A stretch of DNA of 64,000 nucleotides from Haliea alexandrii (lineage in GTDB: Bacteria > Pseudomonadota > Gammaproteobacteria > Pseudomonadales > Halieaceae), in contig NZ_RFLW01000003.1 in assembly GCF_003719295.1 (NCBI RefSeq), positions 186,001 through 250,000 of the forward strand, written 5' to 3'. Each line of letters starts with the position of its first letter. Positions within the stretch are counted from its first letter, which is position 1. Positions 1-7,890 of the stretch are shown in pieces. The translations under genes and the position numbers were made by a program. Under the pieces are notes generated by a model. That model was given only the letters and a program-made list of their open reading frames with translations, was not told where the DNA came from and made no database searches.

Positions 1-1
1 G

Positions 2-793
2 TTGTCGATGCGCTACATGGCCAGCACCCTGCACATTTCCATGCGCCGCGGCGTATGGGTGTTTCCCAAGTACATCAACGGCAAGCCCGGTGACAAGAAC
101 ATGCTCCCGGCCTGGGTGCCGCGCAAGATCCAGCACTGGCTGATGAGCCGCGTGGTGAAGCAGCAGATTGGCAATCCCCGCGACTACGGCCTGCCACAGC
201 CCACCTACCAGCCCTGGGAAGCCCATGGCACGGTCTCGGGCGAATTCCTGCAGCGTGCCGGCTCGGGTGACATCAATGCGCGCCCGGGCATTGAGCGCCT
301 GGAAGGGAACACCGTGCACTTTACTGACGGCAGCAGCGATGAATTCGACGTGATCGTCTGGTGCACCGGCTACAAGATCAGCTTTCCCTTCTTTGACCAG
401 CCTCAGTTCACGGCCAGCGAGGACAACCAGCCACCGCGCCTGTTCAAGCGGATGCTGATACCCGGGGTACCCAACCTGATCTATATGGGCCTGGCGCAGT
501 CGCTACCCACCCTGGTCAATTTTGCGGAGCAACAGGCGCGCTGGGTTGTGCCCTATTTGAAAGGTGACTACGCCCCGCCCTCCGAAAATGAGATGGAGGC
601 CATGATTGCTGCGGATGAAGCCTTCTATCTGCGGGACTACTACCCCAGCCCACGGCACACTATTCAGCTGCACTTTGATCATTACGTGGGACGGCTGGAC
701 AAGGAAATAGAGGCCGGCATGAAACGGCGTCAGAGTGGCCAGCCGCCGGCGACGCTGGTGGGCGCCGCTGCGGAAAAGGCGCGCGCGGCATGA
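2..793 (+). CDS. Flavin-containing monooxygenase, C-terminal part (5' end outside window)
   Basis: The last 263 residues of a class B flavoprotein monooxygenase of the FMO/Baeyer-Villiger superfamily, which uses NADPH, FAD and O2 to insert one oxygen into a ketone or onto a soft nucleophile. The N-terminal FAD-binding GxGxxG lies left of the window. What can be seen is VWCTGY near visible residue 120, the FMO 'ATGY'-type hinge motif, followed by an aromatic-rich C-terminal segment (IPGVPNLIYMG) usual in bacterial and plant-type FMOs. The frame is open to the first base, so the first visible codon is not a start. The stop overlaps the ATG of the downstream hydrolase by 4 bp, so the two are probably translationally coupled. 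Substrate cannot be read from the sequence. Confidence 0.88.
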   Translation: MSMRYMASTLHISMRRGVWVFPKYINGKPGDKNMLPAWVPRKIQHWLMSRVVKQQIGNPRDYGLPQPTYQPWEAHGTVSGEFLQRAGSGDINARPGIERLEGNTVHFTDGSSDEFDVIVWCTGYKISFPFFDQPQFTASEDNQPPRLFKRMLIPGVPNLIYMGLAQSLPTLVNFAEQQARWVVPYLKGDYAPPSENEMEAMIAADEAFYLRDYYPSPRHTIQLHFDHYVGRLDKEIEAGMKRRQSGQPPATLVGAAAEKARAA

Positions 794-1692
794 GCACCTT
801 CACGCGCAGCGACCTGACATTCAACAGCGGGGACGACAGCTGCGCTGCCTGGTTCTATCGCCCCGACACGACCGGCCCGGTGCCCGGGGTGGTGATGGCG
901 CACGGTTTTACCGCCGTGCGCGACCAGCGCCTGGACGCCTACGCCGAGGCCTTCGCTGCGGCGGGTATGGCGGTATTGCTGTTTGACTACCGCCATTTCG
1001 GTGCCAGCGCCGGCGAGCCGCGGCAGCTGCTCAGTGTCAAACACCAGTTACAGGATTGGGATATGGCGGTGGCCACGCTGCGCCAGCAACCGGGCATAGA
1101 TCCGGAGAGAATCGGGCTGTGGGGCACCTCGTTCGGCGGCGCCCACGTACAGGCAGTGGCCGCCCGCGACCACCGCATCGCTGCCGTGGTCGCACAGATA
1201 CCCTTCTGCTGGGCCGAAAAGCCACAGCAGAAAGTGCCCCTGCAGAAAACCCTCGGGCTACTCTACGCGGCGCTGAAGGACAGTCTGCGCGGCGCCTTCG
1301 GGCTCTCGCCGCACTACATTCAGGCCATCGGCGACCCCGACGACGATGCCGCCATGACCTCGCCCGGCGCCGCCGCCGGCATCGCCAGCATCACGCCAGC
1401 GGACTCAGGCTGGCGCAACCGTGTGGCGGCGCGGTTTGTGTTTCAACTGGCAAGCTACAAGCCGGGGAAGCAGGCGGGGAACATTCGCTGCCCAATACAT
1501 TACACCATCGCGGCACGCGACGCGTTCATCTCACCTGCGACCATTCGCGAGGCCGCGGCGCTGGCCCCCAATGCGGAGATTGCCAGTTACGACTGCGGGC
1601 ACTTCGGCGTGTATGTGGAACCCCTGTTCAGCGAGGTTGCCCGCGACGAAACGGCCTTCCTCTTGCAACACCTCGCCCTGCAGAGGACCTGA
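790..1692 (+). CDS. Alpha/beta hydrolase (dienelactone hydrolase/peptidase S9-like)
   Basis: A 300-residue soluble serine hydrolase. The nucleophile elbow G-T-S-F-G-G places Ser114. Asp244 (ARDAF) and His271 (CGHFG) complete a plausible triad, and HGF near residue 38 forms the oxyanion-hole loop. No signal peptide is seen, so it should be cytoplasmic. Its ATG overlaps the stop of the upstream flavin monooxygenase. A monooxygenase that makes an ester or lactone followed by a hydrolase that opens it is a familiar catabolic pairing, so ester or lactone hydrolysis is the best inference. Downstream it faces the ammonium transporter gene end-to-end, separated by a strong hairpin. Confidence 0.85.
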   Translation: MSTFTRSDLTFNSGDDSCAAWFYRPDTTGPVPGVVMAHGFTAVRDQRLDAYAEAFAAAGMAVLLFDYRHFGASAGEPRQLLSVKHQLQDWDMAVATLRQQPGIDPERIGLWGTSFGGAHVQAVAARDHRIAAVVAQIPFCWAEKPQQKVPLQKTLGLLYAALKDSLRGAFGLSPHYIQAIGDPDDDAAMTSPGAAAGIASITPADSGWRNRVAARFVFQLASYKPGKQAGNIRCPIHYTIAARDAFISPATIREAAALAPNAEIASYDCGHFGVYVEPLFSEVARDETAFLLQHLALQRT

Positions 1693-1700
1693 TGCTTGCG

Positions 1701-1736
1701 CCAGCCCGACTGCGACAAGCACCGCAGTCGGGCTGG
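1701..1736. terminator. Hairpin between convergent genes
   Basis: A perfect 14-bp GC-rich stem (CCAGCCCGACTGCG and its complement) with an 8-nt loop lies exactly in the gap between the convergent hydrolase and ammonium transporter genes. There is no long T tract on either side, so it may act as a bidirectional transcript-end or mRNA-stabilising hairpin rather than a textbook intrinsic terminator. Confidence 0.6.
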
Positions 1737-1743
1737 AGCTCAG

Positions 1744-3054
1744 CTACAGATCGTAGCCGCGTTCGTCATGCAACACCAGATCGAGGCCCACGGTCTCCTG
1801 CTCCGCGTCAACCCGCAGGCCAATAACCCGGTCCACGAGCTTGAACAGGATATAACTCACAATCGCCGTGTAGGCGAACGTTGCCACAACGCCGGTGGCC
1901 TGCACCGCCAACTGGCCGCCAATGGAGCTGATGCCCTCGGAGAAACCGTTGCCGCTGAATATACCGAGGTTGGGCGAACAGAAAACACCCGCCAGCAACG
2001 TACCCAGAATGCCACCCACCCCGTGTACGGGGAATACGTCGAGGCTGTCGTCAATTTTCAGCCGGTTCTTCAGGGTGAGAGTTGCGTAATAACAAATGAC
2101 ACCGGCACTGAGGCCGATGACCACCGCAGCGGCCGGGCCGACCGAACCCGAAGCCGGCGTGATAGTACCGAGGCCCGCCACCATACCGGTGACGATGCCC
2201 AGCACCGAAGGCTTGCCGTGGCGGATCCACTCCATGGTCATCCACGCCAGTGAGCCACAGGCGGCCGACAAATGGGTCACCAGCATCGCCATGGCGGCGC
2301 TGCCGTCGGCGGCCACCGCGGAACCGGCATTGAAGCCGAACCAGCCTACCCAGAGCATGCCTGCACCGGTCACGGTCATGGTCAGGTTGTGCGGCGGCAT
2401 GGCAACACTGCCAAAACCACGACGCGGCCCCAACATCAGCGCGGCAACCAGCGCTGCCACCGCCGCCGTGATATGCACCACGGTACCACCGGCGAAATCC
2501 TGCAATCCCATGGCACCGAGCCAGCCGCCGCCCCACACCCAGTGGCAAACCGGCGCGTAAACCAGCAGCATCCACGCGGCGCTGAACACCAGCATGGCAG
2601 AAAACCGTATGCGTTCCGCAAAGGCGCCGACGATCAACGCGGGGGTAATCACCGCAAAGGTCATCTGGAACATGACAAAAAGCGACTCGGGGATATCACC
2701 CGAGGTCCCGCCGATGGATACGCCGGCCAGGAAAAGGTTCCCCAGGTCGCCAAGCCATGGACCCTGCTCCACGCCGGATGAGCCAAACGCCAGTGAATAA
2801 CCGGCGACGAACCAGAGCAGCGACATCAAGGCCGTGAGCGCAAAGCACTGCATCAAAACAGACAGCACGTTGCGCACCCGCACCAGGCCACCGTAGAACA
2901 GCGACAGCCCGGGGAGCGTCATGAACAGAACCAGCGCCGTGGCCGTCAACATCCACGCGGTGTTGGCAGCGCTGATGTCCGCCGCCCAGGCGGACTGGGT
3001 CGGCAGCAGGAACGGAAAAACCACAAGCGGAAACCGCAGAAGAGATCGCATCAT
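1744..3054 (-). CDS. amt: Ammonium transporter (Amt/MEP/Rh family)
   Basis: A 436-residue inner-membrane ammonium channel. A cleavable N-terminal signal (about residues 1-24, ending SAWA-AD) precedes eleven hydrophobic helices. Family hallmarks visible include MTLPGLSLFYGGLVR near the first helix, DFAGGTVVHITAA in the middle and FPVHGVGGILGTLL near the end, which carries the pore-lining His of the twin-His pair. Length is typical for bacterial AmtB. No PII gene (glnK) lies beside it in the window, unlike the usual glnK-amtB pair. Two adjacent ATG codons are possible starts; the outer one is used here. It lies about 100 bp downstream of the Coq4-like gene on the same strand and may be transcribed separately. 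Confidence 0.95.
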   Translation of the reverse strand: MMRSLLRFPLVVFPFLLPTQSAWAADISAANTAWMLTATALVLFMTLPGLSLFYGGLVRVRNVLSVLMQCFALTALMSLLWFVAGYSLAFGSSGVEQGPWLGDLGNLFLAGVSIGGTSGDIPESLFVMFQMTFAVITPALIVGAFAERIRFSAMLVFSAAWMLLVYAPVCHWVWGGGWLGAMGLQDFAGGTVVHITAAVAALVAALMLGPRRGFGSVAMPPHNLTMTVTGAGMLWVGWFGFNAGSAVAADGSAAMAMLVTHLSAACGSLAWMTMEWIRHGKPSVLGIVTGMVAGLGTITPASGSVGPAAAVVIGLSAGVICYYATLTLKNRLKIDDSLDVFPVHGVGGILGTLLAGVFCSPNLGIFSGNGFSEGISSIGGQLAVQATGVVATFAYTAIVSYILFKLVDRVIGLRVDAEQETVGLDLVLHDERGYDL

Positions 3055-3154
3055 CGTTATTATCGCAGCAGGGAGGGCGCGGGATTATTGCACAACGGCG
3101 GCGCGCAACAAACTGCACACGGTGGTTCACCGCGCGCAGCGCCGCCGCGGTGCT

Positions 3155-3988
3155 CTACGCGGCGTCGAAGTACTCCCCCAGCGACCACATGGTATCTTCG
3201 AACTCGGGACCGTGTACCACGCCGAAGTGCTCGCGTACGTCTTCGAGCGGCCACTCGAACATGTCCTCATAGCGGGGCATGAACAGGGGTGTGTTCAATG
3301 CCTCCCCGATACGATTGCCCTCCCCCAGCGCCTTGTACAATGACGGCAGCAGGTGCGGATAATGGCAGCCGAAACGCGACATGCCGGTTGCCACCAACAG
3401 GGTGGAGACCACCGACAGGTGCTCGCCCAGCTCCTGCCCCAGTGCCTTGAGCAGGTTGGTTGTGCGCGCGGCGATCAGGGCAAATTCTCCCAGCGGGTCG
3501 TAACGGTAGCCTATCACCAGATGCTCTATATCGTGGGTCTGGCTGTGACGGCGGTGGAAGTAGTCGTAATCCGTGGCCGTGCTTTCGAAGGGCAGGAAGT
3601 CAGCCTGCAGACCCTGCTCGGCCAGCATTTTCTGATACTCGCGGCCCAGCGTGCCTTCGGGCAGCTCTGCGAGTGCCTGCAAATCATGAGGGATGAGGAA
3701 GCGCGCTTCAAACCAGGCATCGAGCACACTGTCACGTGCCCGGGCCTCTTTGAACAGGCGATTGATCTCGTCGACATCGTCCAGCTCGCGGAAAATATCA
3801 ATGATCTCCAGCGGCCCACCGTAATGATCCATATCCGGACCGTTACGGCGCAGCGACTCCACCGCCACCCAGTGCCGCAGACGCGGGTGGTTGAGGTATT
3901 TGGAGGTGCTGCTGAGCATGGTTGTGGTGCCGAGCCGGCGCGGGTCCAGCAGGCGTTGATTGGCGGTGTAACTCGGTACGTCGGTCAT
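3155..3988 (-). CDS. Coq4 family protein (ubiquinone biosynthesis)
   Basis: A 277-residue homologue of Coq4, the mitochondrial protein recently linked to C1 decarboxylation/hydroxylation of the ubiquinone ring and to organising the CoQ complex. The diagnostic metal-binding signature HDxxHx11E is exact: HDIEH, eleven residues, then the Glu of GEFAL. Bacterial Coq4-like proteins are scattered, are usually not in ubi operons, and some lie in other oxidative clusters, so its role here is open. The ATG has a good AGGGA ribosome site 6 bp upstream. It sits 120 bp downstream of the AraC regulator on the same strand, which may control it. Confidence 0.82.
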   Translation of the reverse strand: MTDVPSYTANQRLLDPRRLGTTTMLSSTSKYLNHPRLRHWVAVESLRRNGPDMDHYGGPLEIIDIFRELDDVDEINRLFKEARARDSVLDAWFEARFLIPHDLQALAELPEGTLGREYQKMLAEQGLQADFLPFESTATDYDYFHRRHSQTHDIEHLVIGYRYDPLGEFALIAARTTNLLKALGQELGEHLSVVSTLLVATGMSRFGCHYPHLLPSLYKALGEGNRIGEALNTPLFMPRYEDMFEWPLEDVREHFGVVHGPEFEDTMWSLGEYFDAA

Positions 3989-4108
3989 GCGAATTCCCTG
4001 AAGGTGCTGCTGTTGTCGTTATTGCCCCCATTGAAGAACAGCGTGCGGCGATGTGGAATGGAGGATAAGCTGGAGAGGCTGCACTATTTCCTGCACTACG
4101 GCACAGAT

Positions 4109-5245
4109 TCAGCGGTTGTTGCCCCCGCGCAGCTGAGATGGCGACCATCCCGTCAATTGCTTGAAACGGCGCGAAAAGAACATCGGGTCGTCATACCCCA
4201 CTTCCGCGGCGATGACCTTGATCGGCCATTCAGTACCCTGCAACAGTTCGCGCGCGCGTCCCATCCGCAGCTGGTCCCGCCAGCGCATGATGTTCTCACC
4301 CATCTGGCTTTTGAACAGGGCCGTGAGTGTAGAGGGCGCGGCACCCGCTGCCCTGGCAACCTGCTCCACGGTGGTCTTTTCCTGATAGTGGGCCAACAGG
4401 AAATCCCGCGCCGCCAGGACACGACGGTCAAGGCGGGTGGTATCATCGCGGGGCACCAGTTCCTCGCGCAGCAGGAGCATGTGCTCGAGCAGATTAAGGT
4501 GCAAGGCCCTGCCCTGCCGGCCGCCCGCGTGCGCAATATCGATAATGCGGCGAAACGATTCCGCAAAATAACCCGCGATACGCGGCTCGGAAACCTGCAG
4601 CGGTTGCGGCGGCGAGACACTGTCGGCCTCCAGCAACCACGGCATCCAGCGCTGCGGCGGAAAGAACGCGCTGCTGAACACACTGCAACTGCCCGCGCCG
4701 GAAATGCGCTGTAGCACGACGTCGGACTCCGGCGGCAACAGCAACAGGGCCGGGCCACTACTCCCGAGAACAATATCCCCACCGGCGTGCAGCAGACGAC
4801 ACGCGCCGCGCTCGGCGAAGAGCAGTAGCCAGGAGTCTGGTGGGCTGAACAGCGGGCGAGGGTATTCCTGGGCGGGCGTAGCCGGCAGCTCAATGTGACT
4901 GCTCACAACCTGGTGTGCGGTGAGAAAACGCTGGTAGAGATGCGACCAGATACGATGCTGGAAATCACGGGCAAGCACCGGCTCGGCCTGCCAGTCCAGA
5001 GTATCAAGGGTCAGGCCCAGCTCGGCCAGGGTGGCGTCCAGCAACTCACGGCGCGCCGACTGATCCAGCTGGTCTATGCTGATCATTTCCGTTACCGGCA
5101 GGGTGAGTGTATCACCCAGCTGATCAACAAACTGACGCGTTTCCTCGACGAAAGCGAGCTCGGCATCCTCCGACAGCAGGGCAGCCACCAGGGCACGGGC
5201 GAGTGACACCAGTGCGTCGGGCGCGATACCAGCATCATCCGTCAC
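4109..5245 (-). CDS. AraC-family transcriptional regulator
   Basis: A 378-residue activator-type regulator. The C-terminal ~100 residues hold the double helix-turn-helix (VEQVARAAGAAPSTLTALFK, then IKVIAAEVGYDDPMFFSRRFK) ending in the usual W-S-P-S-Q-L-R. The N-terminal ~270 residues are an unassigned effector domain containing a cupin-like stretch (RPLFSPPDSWLLLF). Translation probably starts at GTG 5245, with AGGAGG about 11 bp upstream; no in-frame ATG precedes the conserved region. It diverges from the amidohydrolase gene at 5438, so autoregulation together with control of that operon, or of the Coq4/amt genes downstream, is plausible. Confidence 0.9.
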   Translation of the reverse strand: MTDDAGIAPDALVSLARALVAALLSEDAELAFVEETRQFVDQLGDTLTLPVTEMISIDQLDQSARRELLDATLAELGLTLDTLDWQAEPVLARDFQHRIWSHLYQRFLTAHQVVSSHIELPATPAQEYPRPLFSPPDSWLLLFAERGACRLLHAGGDIVLGSSGPALLLLPPESDVVLQRISGAGSCSVFSSAFFPPQRWMPWLLEADSVSPPQPLQVSEPRIAGYFAESFRRIIDIAHAGGRQGRALHLNLLEHMLLLREELVPRDDTTRLDRRVLAARDFLLAHYQEKTTVEQVARAAGAAPSTLTALFKSQMGENIMRWRDQLRMGRARELLQGTEWPIKVIAAEVGYDDPMFFSRRFKQLTGWSPSQLRGGNNR

Positions 5246-5437
5246 GGGGGTTTGATCCTCCTGCCATTGTCAACACTCATCCTAACCCGCGCCCACGCCG
5301 CAGGCGAGGGGAACCCGCATCGGCCCGGATCGTGCAATCACCGAGATCAGGGCAATCGTCCATGTAGTCTGGGCTATTTGATATGGTCGCCGCGATGCGC
5401 GCAGCCTACAGTTTTCAGTCCCCAAGGAGGCGCTTGT

Positions 5438-7138
5438 ATGTACCAGCTGAAAATAACCAACGCCCTCGTCTGCGACGGCAGCGGCAGCCCCGCATATCAC
5501 GGCGATGTTGCCGTGCAAGACGGCAAGATCATGGCCGTGGGCACACGACTGGACGGCGACGCCGCCACAGTCATTGATGCGCAGGGCCGCGCCCTCGCCC
5601 CCGGCTTCATCGATTCTCACACCCATTTTGATGCACAGATCACCTGGGACGGGTTGGCCACGCCGTCCCTGGAACATGGCGTGACTACCGTGATCAACGG
5701 CAACTGCTCGCTGACCATGGCGCCGGTGCGCGCCGAGCATCGCGCATTCGTGGGCGCCGTGTTCCGCCAGATCGAGGAAATGCCCGCAGCCGCGTTTGAC
5801 GCCGGCATGCAATGGAACTGGGAGACCTTCGCAGAGTACCTCGCCACCTTTCGGGATAACCTGGGTATCAATGTGGCCACACTGGCCGGCCACAGCATGC
5901 TGCGCCTGTGGGTGATGGGTGATGCGGCGCGTGAACGCTGCGCCAGCACCGAGGAAATCGAAGGCATGCAGCAGCTGTTGCGCCAATGCCTGGACGCAGG
6001 TGCCATCGGCCTCAGCACAAGCTGGGTGGACATCGACCACGAACATCGACCGGTACCCTGCCGCCTGGCCGCACCGGAAGAACTGGATGCACTGTGCGCG
6101 GTGCTCGGTGAATATGGCGCCGTCATGCAAGTTGTGCCGGAATTCTGGGACCCGGACTTGTTATGTACCCGAATTGACATTCTGGGCGATTTATCGCGGC
6201 GCCACAGCATCACCGTAACGTTCTCGCCGCTGTTCGACTCCAACGCCACCCCCGACCTGGTACCCCGGGCGCTGGACCGGGTGCGCTTGCAGGTGGCAAA
6301 CGGCGCGCGGGTGGTACCACAAATGCAAACCCGGCCGATTGACGTCAGTTTCGAGTTTGATGTGCCCACTTCGGTTTTCAGCTCGCGCCCCACGTGGTGG
6401 GCGACCATCCTGAAACCCGCCGGGGAAACGCTGCGCGACTTCCAGGACCCCGATGTACGGCGACAACTGGTAGATGAGGCCTACAATGGCATGCACCCGA
6501 TCGCCATGGAGGTGCATTTCCCGGACTTTCTGGTCAGCCGCTGCCACCTGCCTGCCAACAAGGCACTGGAGGGCAGGCGCCTCAAGGATATCGCCGAGGA
6601 GCGCGGTTGCGACCCGGTGGAGCTGATGCTCGACCTCGCCGTAGAGGAACAGCTGCGAACACGCTTTACCGCGGTCTCCGTGGGCCATGACAATATTGCG
6701 CGCATCTCGGGGCCGATCAGTGACCCGCTGGTACAGATCGGCTCGGGCGATGGCGGCGCCCACGTCACCCGCTTTGCCACCTACGGCGACACCGGGTATC
6801 TGTTCAGCCGTTTCGTGCGCGAAGCCGGCGCGCTGACCCTGGCACAGGCCGTGTACAAGCTGACCGGCCAGATCGCGGACAATTGGGGGCTCAGTGATCG
6901 TGGACGCATACGCCCCGGGCTGGCTGCCGACCTGGTGCTCTTTGATCCCGAACGCATTGACCGCGGTCCGGAAATCGCCGTTGAGGACCTGCCGGGAGAA
7001 GGCTACCGCTACCTGCGACACGCGATTGGTGTAGAGCAGGTCTTTGTCAACGGCGTCACGACCTACGCGGCTGCGGGCGGTTACACCCAGGCCCGTCCCG
7101 GCCAGCTGGTCGCCGGACGCCGCCGGGTTGCGGCTTGA
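5438..7138 (+). CDS. N-acyl-D-amino-acid deacylase-type amidohydrolase
   Basis: A 566-residue metal-dependent amidohydrolase of the D-aminoacylase group (amidohydrolase superfamily, TIM barrel), expected to hydrolyse an amide bond such as that of N-acyl-D-amino acids. Visible signatures are GFIDSHTHFD (metal-binding HxH) near residue 60, NGNCSL, GDGGAHVTRFATYGD (the conserved metal/catalytic Asp region), and a C-terminal RGRIRPGLAADLVLFD closing the small beta domain. The ATG at 5438 is chosen because a strong AAGGAGG lies 7 bp upstream; an open extension to 5252 has no family similarity. Many homologues are misannotated and the true substrate is unknown. Two small genes follow in the same direction. 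Confidence 0.88.
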   Translation: MYQLKITNALVCDGSGSPAYHGDVAVQDGKIMAVGTRLDGDAATVIDAQGRALAPGFIDSHTHFDAQITWDGLATPSLEHGVTTVINGNCSLTMAPVRAEHRAFVGAVFRQIEEMPAAAFDAGMQWNWETFAEYLATFRDNLGINVATLAGHSMLRLWVMGDAARERCASTEEIEGMQQLLRQCLDAGAIGLSTSWVDIDHEHRPVPCRLAAPEELDALCAVLGEYGAVMQVVPEFWDPDLLCTRIDILGDLSRRHSITVTFSPLFDSNATPDLVPRALDRVRLQVANGARVVPQMQTRPIDVSFEFDVPTSVFSSRPTWWATILKPAGETLRDFQDPDVRRQLVDEAYNGMHPIAMEVHFPDFLVSRCHLPANKALEGRRLKDIAEERGCDPVELMLDLAVEEQLRTRFTAVSVGHDNIARISGPISDPLVQIGSGDGGAHVTRFATYGDTGYLFSRFVREAGALTLAQAVYKLTGQIADNWGLSDRGRIRPGLAADLVLFDPERIDRGPEIAVEDLPGEGYRYLRHAIGVEQVFVNGVTTYAAAGGYTQARPGQLVAGRRRVAA

Positions 7139-7158
7139 AACGCCCCAGGAGCGCAAAC

Positions 7159-7368
7159 ATGCATACAACCATCACACCCGTAAGACCGTGGACCTACCCC
7201 CGTGAAGGCGAGGACCTGCAGAGCATTGCGCGCCGCGAATTTCCCGAGCGCCCGCTGGAAGAGGCTGTCGCCGATTTGCAAAGCTGGAACCTCTATCTGG
7301 TGTTTCGACCCGCGCCTGCCATGCTGACCTGTTCCGATATCGTCTTTACCGGCCCGCCCGCTGCGTGA
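7159..7368 (+). CDS. Small LysM-like protein
   Basis: A 69-residue protein resembling a solitary LysM-type domain: residues about 13-60 show the pattern 'GEDLQSIARREFP ... LQSWNLYL ... SDIVFTGPP', like the small LysM/tail-X-like proteins with no export signal. LysM domains bind N-acetylglucosamine-containing polymers when exported, but no signal peptide is present here, so a cytoplasmic scaffold role is as likely. The ATG at 7159 follows AGGAGCGC. The gene begins 20 bp after the amidohydrolase and its stop overlaps the start of the next small gene (GTGA), so the three genes appear to form one operon. Confidence 0.6.
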   Translation: MHTTITPVRPWTYPREGEDLQSIARREFPERPLEEAVADLQSWNLYLVFRPAPAMLTCSDIVFTGPPAA

Positions 7369-7595
7369 GTGATACGCTCGCCCGCGTGCGCGCCGTGCAA
7401 CTCACGCCCACCCACGACGGCGAGGCCGCTTGTGCAGTACAGCTGGAGTTTCCCGGCGGCGGCCGTTCCGTGGTGCAGCTGGACAGCGCCGGACTGGCGC
7501 GCGTCATGGCAGAGGCAGGCTTGACTGACCTGTCTGGCCTGGTGGGGCGCCCGTGGACCGTGCTGCTTGCCGCACAGGAACCGGCCCAGCACTGA
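7365..7595 (+). CDS. Small hypothetical protein, translationally coupled
   Basis: A 76-residue protein I do not recognise. It starts at a GTG that overlaps the stop of the LysM-like gene by 4 bp. It has alternating charged and hydrophobic residues and no membrane segment, Cys pair or signal peptide. The sequence looks like a compact beta-hairpin plus helix (RVRAVQLTPTHDGEAAC, then LDSAGLARVMAEAGL). Its conservation with the amidohydrolase and the LysM-like gene would be the main test of whether it is real. Confidence 0.55.
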   Translation: MSDTLARVRAVQLTPTHDGEAACAVQLEFPGGGRSVVQLDSAGLARVMAEAGLTDLSGLVGRPWTVLLAAQEPAQH

Positions 7596-7667
7596 GCAGG
7601 GCTACAGCGCAACCCTTCCAGGGCGCAGCGACGCTTCTCGCAGTCGACGCCCCCTCTCACAGTATCT

Positions 7668-7694
7668 CCGTGTTCACGGCGACCGTGTTCACGG
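7668..7694. promoter_or_regulatory. Tandem palindromic operator upstream of the BVMO promoter
   Basis: The 12-bp palindrome CCGTGTTCACGG occurs twice, at 7668-7679 and 7683-7694, on a 15-bp period, and ends 25 bp before the predicted -35 element. Two identical dyads so close together and just upstream of a promoter suggest an activator or a cooperative regulator. Confidence 0.5.
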
Positions 7695-7719
7695 CAGCCA
7701 ATAACATGTCGCGGGCAAC

Positions 7720-7747
7720 TTGATTGTTTGCATCTAGCAAGTATACT
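7720..7747 (+). promoter_or_regulatory. Predicted sigma-70 promoter of the Baeyer-Villiger monooxygenase gene
   Basis: TTGATT (7720-7725), a 16-bp spacer and TATACT (7742-7747). The transcript would carry a leader of about 135 nt before the ATG at 7891; I see no recognisable riboswitch in it. Confidence 0.5.
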
Positions 7748-7890
7748 AATCCGGCGCGCGCCAGGGCAGACTGACGCCCGCGGCGCGCCCGTCAGGCCAA
7801 CCACTGTTAACCGTGACGGGGCACTGGCGGCAGCGCGGAATAACCGGCTACATTGAGCGCTATTATTTTTATAAAATGAGGAACACAGCT

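Noticed and set aside
3353-4714. Long open frame of 453 codons on the plus strand
   Set aside because: It lies antisense to the Coq4-like and AraC genes, whose minus-strand products carry clear family motifs; the plus-strand product has none.
5282-7168. Long minus-strand open frames across the amidohydrolase gene
   Set aside because: Shadow frames of a GC-rich gene; the plus-strand protein has the metal-binding motifs and a strong ribosome site.
7159-7595. Prophage remnant, because the small LysM-like protein resembles tail protein X
   Set aside because: No other phage gene, integrase or attachment repeat is nearby and the gene is packed into a metabolic operon.
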